The notes below the pieces were generated by a model, which worked only from the letters and a program-made list of their open reading frames with translations, did no database searches and had not been told where the DNA came from. A program made the translations under genes and the position numbers. DNA of 7,855 bases from positions 1 through 7,855 of the forward strand of contig JAFAWJ010000624.1 in the NCBI GenBank assembly GCA_019242065.1. Reading direction: 5' to 3'. This document shows positions 6,133 to 7,855 of this stretch, in pieces; position 1 is the first letter of the stretch; every line of letters begins with the position of its first letter. The stretch is from Chloroflexota bacterium (lineage in GTDB: Bacteria; Chloroflexota; UBA6077; CF-72).

Positions 6133-7063
6133 ACGACCGCTGAGCATCGTCCTGCTCATGACCGCCGCCTATCTACTGGCGGAGGTCGTGGGTGGCCTGC
6201 TGACTGGTTCCCTCGCGCTGCTGGCCGACAGCGGTCACATGCTCGGCGACGTGCTGGGTCTGGCGATGGCCCTCGGCGCGATCCGCTTTGCCCGACGGCC
6301 GGCCACCGCGGACAAGACGTACGGCTTTTACCGCGCCGAGATCCTCGCCGCACTCATCAACAGCGTGCTGCTAGTCGTCGTGTCGATCTGGATCCTGTAC
6401 GCGGCGTGGCAGCGGCTCAAGACGCCCGACGTCGAGATCCAGGCCGTGCCCATGCTCGTGGTGGCCGCCGGCGGCATCGTCGTCACGCTACTGGGCGCCG
6501 CCATCCTGCGCGAGGGCGCCGCGACCAGCCTGAACGTCAAAGCGGCATTCCTGGAGGTCGTCAACGATCTGCTGGGGTCGATCGGCACGGTCATCGCCGC
6601 GCTGGTGATTCTGACCACGGGCTGGACGCCAATCGATGCGCTGATCTCGGCCGTGATCGGCGTCCTGATGCTGCCTCGCGCGCTTGCCCTGCTGCGCAAT
6701 GTGGTCGACGTACTCCTTGAATCGACGCCGCGCCACCTGGACATGGCCGCCATCGAGACGGCCATGCGGGCCGAGCCTGGCGTAGAGTCGGTGCATGATC
6801 TCCACGTGTGGTCGATCACCAGCGGCTTCGACGCCATGAGCGCCCACGTGCGCTCGAACGGTCGCCCTTCCCCGGATGTGCTGCACGACCTGCGCACGAT
6901 GCTGCGCGACCGCTTCGGCATCGAGCACATCACGCTGCAGGTCGAAGCCGCCGACCACGCCGACGACGGCGCGTGCTGTGTCGCCGATCCGCGCTGCTTC
7001 GTGCCGATCGCCATCCCGGTGCCCGCCGGCCCGGGCCGCTCGCGCACAGCGCCAGGAGGGTAG
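6071..7063 (+). CDS. Cation diffusion facilitator (CDF) family metal exporter, CzcD/ZitB-like
   Basis: A 330-residue inner-membrane metal/proton antiporter, probably for zinc or related divalent cations. The N-terminus is His-rich (HSHSHSH, residues 2-8). Six membrane segments follow, with the helix-2 metal site HMLGD (His56, Asp60), the conserved YGFYRAEILAALIN (84-97), and helix 5 NVKAAFLEVVNDLLGSIG, where the second site is Glu162/Asp166 instead of the usual His/Asp. The cytoplasmic ferredoxin-like domain (about 222-292) contains the family signature SVHDLHVWSITSG (240-252). A tail of about 38 residues has a Cys cluster (302, 303, 309). ATG at 6071 keeps the His-rich leader and makes the gene overlap the GtrA gene by 62 bases. 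The Shine-Dalgarno is weak, so translational coupling is plausible. CDF family membership is certain; the metal is inferred. Confidence 0.95.
   Translation: MHSHSHSHTDSPRESSAAASERPLSIVLLMTAAYLLAEVVGGLLTGSLALLADSGHMLGDVLGLAMALGAIRFARRPATADKTYGFYRAEILAALINSVLLVVVSIWILYAAWQRLKTPDVEIQAVPMLVVAAGGIVVTLLGAAILREGAATSLNVKAAFLEVVNDLLGSIGTVIAALVILTTGWTPIDALISAVIGVLMLPRALALLRNVVDVLLESTPRHLDMAAIETAMRAEPGVESVHDLHVWSITSGFDAMSAHVRSNGRPSPDVLHDLRTMLRDRFGIEHITLQVEAADHADDGACCVADPRCFVPIAIPVPAGPGRSRTAPGG
6074..6091 (+). repeat. Triple CACAGC hexanucleotide repeat at the GtrA/CDF overlap
   Basis: CACAGC occurs three times in tandem, followed by one more CAC. In the CDF frame it encodes the metal-binding His-Ser repeat of the N-terminus; in the GtrA frame the same bases give Gln-Pro repeats in the C-terminal tail. 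Six-base units keep both frames when copies are gained or lost. Confidence 0.85.
7054..7059 (+). promoter_or_regulatory. Strong Shine-Dalgarno-like AGGAGG near the CDF stop, without a close start codon
   Basis: AGGAGG lies just before the CDF stop (7061-7063), where a ribosome binding site for the next gene would be expected. The first usable in-frame start of the YoaK-like gene is ATG 7096, 36 bases further on. No ATG, GTG or TTG occurs in that frame at normal spacing. It may be chance, within Gly/Arg codons, or may show that the YoaK start is misjudged. Confidence 0.25.
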
Positions 7064-7095
7064 CCGCGCCCAGGGCATTTCCATCGGTCGCCACC

Positions 7096-7734
7096 ATGCT
7101 CGTGGTCCTGACCTTCGTCACCGGCCTGCTCGATGCGGTGACCTACCTGGGCCTCGGGCACGTGTTCGCCGCGAACCAGACCGGCAACGTGATCGTCCTC
7201 GGTTTTGCGCTCGTCGGCGCCGGCCAGATCTCCGCCTCATCCGCACTCGCGTCGTTTGTGGCGTTCGTGATCGGCGCCGCGTTCAGCGGCTGGACAGTTC
7301 CGCGACTTCAGCGCGTAACTCGGGGCTGGGCGCGGGCAATGTTTGTGCTGGAGGCCGTGCTGCTCGGACTGGCAGCCGTGATGTCGGTACTCTGGACGAC
7401 GCCCGTTGCCGCCGTGGTTCTGGTGATCGTCATCGCGTTTTGTATGGGCATGCGCAATGTGACGCTGCAACATCTCGGCCACGGGACCGTGAGCACGACG
7501 GTCGTGACCAGCACACTGGCGAATCTGGCCGGTATCGGCCTGGTCGGTCGACGGTGGCACGAGGTTCGTCCGCGACTGGGAGCCGTGCTGGCAATGATCA
7601 TCGGCGCGGCCCTGGGCGCGGTCCTGCTCCAGTACGGGAGTCTCCTCGTGCTGGGTCTGGCGGCGGTGCTCACCTTGGCCATTTCGCTCGAGCCCAGCGT
7701 ACGAGGCGCTACATTCGACCCGAAAGACTCATAA
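7096..7734 (+). CDS. YoaK/DUF1275 family small integral membrane protein
   Basis: A 212-residue hydrophobic protein with about six membrane segments. The opening [20 protein letters not shown] followed by [14 protein letters not shown] (26-39) is the DUF1275 signature, and [14 protein letters not shown] with [14 protein letters not shown] (133-146) matches the second conserved block of the family ('MG.QNA..R.LG.....TTV.TGTL..L'). Members are poorly characterised; no transport substrate or reaction is established, so none is assigned. ATG 7096 begins right at the conserved core, and many family members have about 10 more residues before it, but no other start is available in frame within the upstream gap. 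The gene starts 32 bases after the CDF stop, so co-transcription is likely. Its stop overlaps the convergent zwf gene by 6 bases. Confidence 0.88.
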   Translation: MLVVLTFVTGLLDAVTYLGLGHVFAANQTGNVIVLGFALVGAGQISASSALASFVAFVIGAAFSGWTVPRLQRVTRGWARAMFVLEAVLLGLAAVMSVLWTTPVAAVVLVIVIAFCMGMRNVTLQHLGHGTVSTTVVTSTLANLAGIGLVGRRWHEVRPRLGAVLAMIIGAALGAVLLQYGSLLVLGLAAVLTLAISLEPSVRGATFDPKDS

Positions 7735-7855
7735 CTTTCGCCACTGGCGGCCGTCGCGCTCAATGAACGCATCGGCCCAGGCGGGGCCCCAGGTACCGGC
7801 CTGATAGAAGTGGACGTTGTTGGGATGCTCGGCCCAACCTTCTTGTATGTCCTCC
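7729..7855 (-). CDS. zwf: Glucose-6-phosphate 1-dehydrogenase, C-terminal end (runs off the right edge)
   Basis: The minus strand from 7854 encodes 41 residues ending at TGA (7731-7729). The sequence includes [19 protein letters not shown], then [15 protein letters not shown], matching the G6PDH C-terminus ('Y.AGSWGP..AD.L...DGR.WR'). The enzyme oxidises glucose 6-phosphate to 6-phosphogluconolactone with NADP+, the first step of the oxidative pentose phosphate pathway. The catalytic and coenzyme regions lie outside the window, so completeness cannot be judged. It is convergent with the YoaK gene, the two stops overlapping by 6 bases. Confidence 0.9.
   Translation of the reverse strand, partial: EDIQEGWAEHPNNVHFYQAGTWGPAWADAFIERDGRQWRKL

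Noticed and set aside
5482..6159. Upstream extension of the NfeD-like reading frame by about 226 codons
   Set aside because: It runs antisense through the whole GtrA gene, is rich in Gln/Asp/Glu/Gly with no family resemblance, and ATG 5481 begins exactly at the first membrane helix.
7027..7038. Perfect 12-base palindrome CGGCCCGGGCCG
   Set aside because: It lies inside Gly/Pro codons near the CDF C-terminus, has no spacer or T-tract, and is expected by chance in GC-rich coding sequence.
1..7855. CRISPR arrays, tRNA or rRNA genes, insertion sequences, and defence or toxin modules
   Set aside because: Scanning both strands showed no spaced long repeats, cloverleaf-like genes, transposase motifs or terminal inverted repeats; nearly all the sequence is accounted for by recognisable housekeeping and membrane-protein genes.

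Overview
The window is a high-G+C bacterial chromosomal segment with short intergenic gaps. Seven complete or near-complete genes lie between two genes cut by the edges. The gene content is a PDZ/Lon-like secreted protease homologue (YlbL type), YajQ, a YuaF/NfeD plus flotillin pair, a fused membrane/spermidine-synthase-like protein, GtrA, a CDF metal transporter, a YoaK/DUF1275 protein and glucose-6-phosphate dehydrogenase. This and the protein character suggest a Chloroflexota-like, or less likely actinobacterial, environmental organism. That placement is a weak inference from family resemblance; no rRNA or other phylogenetic marker is present.

Layout. Bases 1-379 (minus) hold the N-terminal part of a YlbL-like membrane-anchored PDZ/S16 protein, divergent from yajQ (431-937, plus). 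yajQ converges, with only 6 bases between stops, on a three-gene minus-strand cluster read from right to left: an NfeD/YuaF-like membrane OB-fold protein (5481-4864), a flotillin (4855-3371), and a large membrane protein with a C-terminal spermidine-synthase-like methyltransferase fold (ending at 944). A 171-base divergent intergenic region (5482-5652) separates this cluster from a plus-strand set: a GtrA-like membrane protein (5653-6132), a CDF cation exporter overlapping it by 62 bases (6071-7063), and a YoaK/DUF1275 membrane protein (7096-7734). The last overlaps tail-to-tail with the 3' end of zwf (7729-7855, minus).

How the genes may work together. NfeD/YuaF with flotillin is a well-known pair that organises membrane microdomains and responds to membrane stress. 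The shared strand and short spacing suggest that the spermidine-synthase-like protein is co-transcribed with them. The GtrA, CDF and YoaK genes are all integral membrane proteins and probably form one transcript. A strong TTGACA -35 element lies 51-56 bases upstream of the NfeD start.

I found no CRISPR array, mobile element, tRNA, rRNA or convincing unknown defence-type system. The points most worth a second look are: the missing normal start codon of the spermidine-synthase-like gene, which has a perfect 10-bp hairpin in the same stretch; the loss of two acidic substrate-site residues in its catalytic domain; a Glu in place of the usual second-site His in the CDF transporter; and a hexanucleotide repeat read in two frames at the GtrA/CDF overlap.
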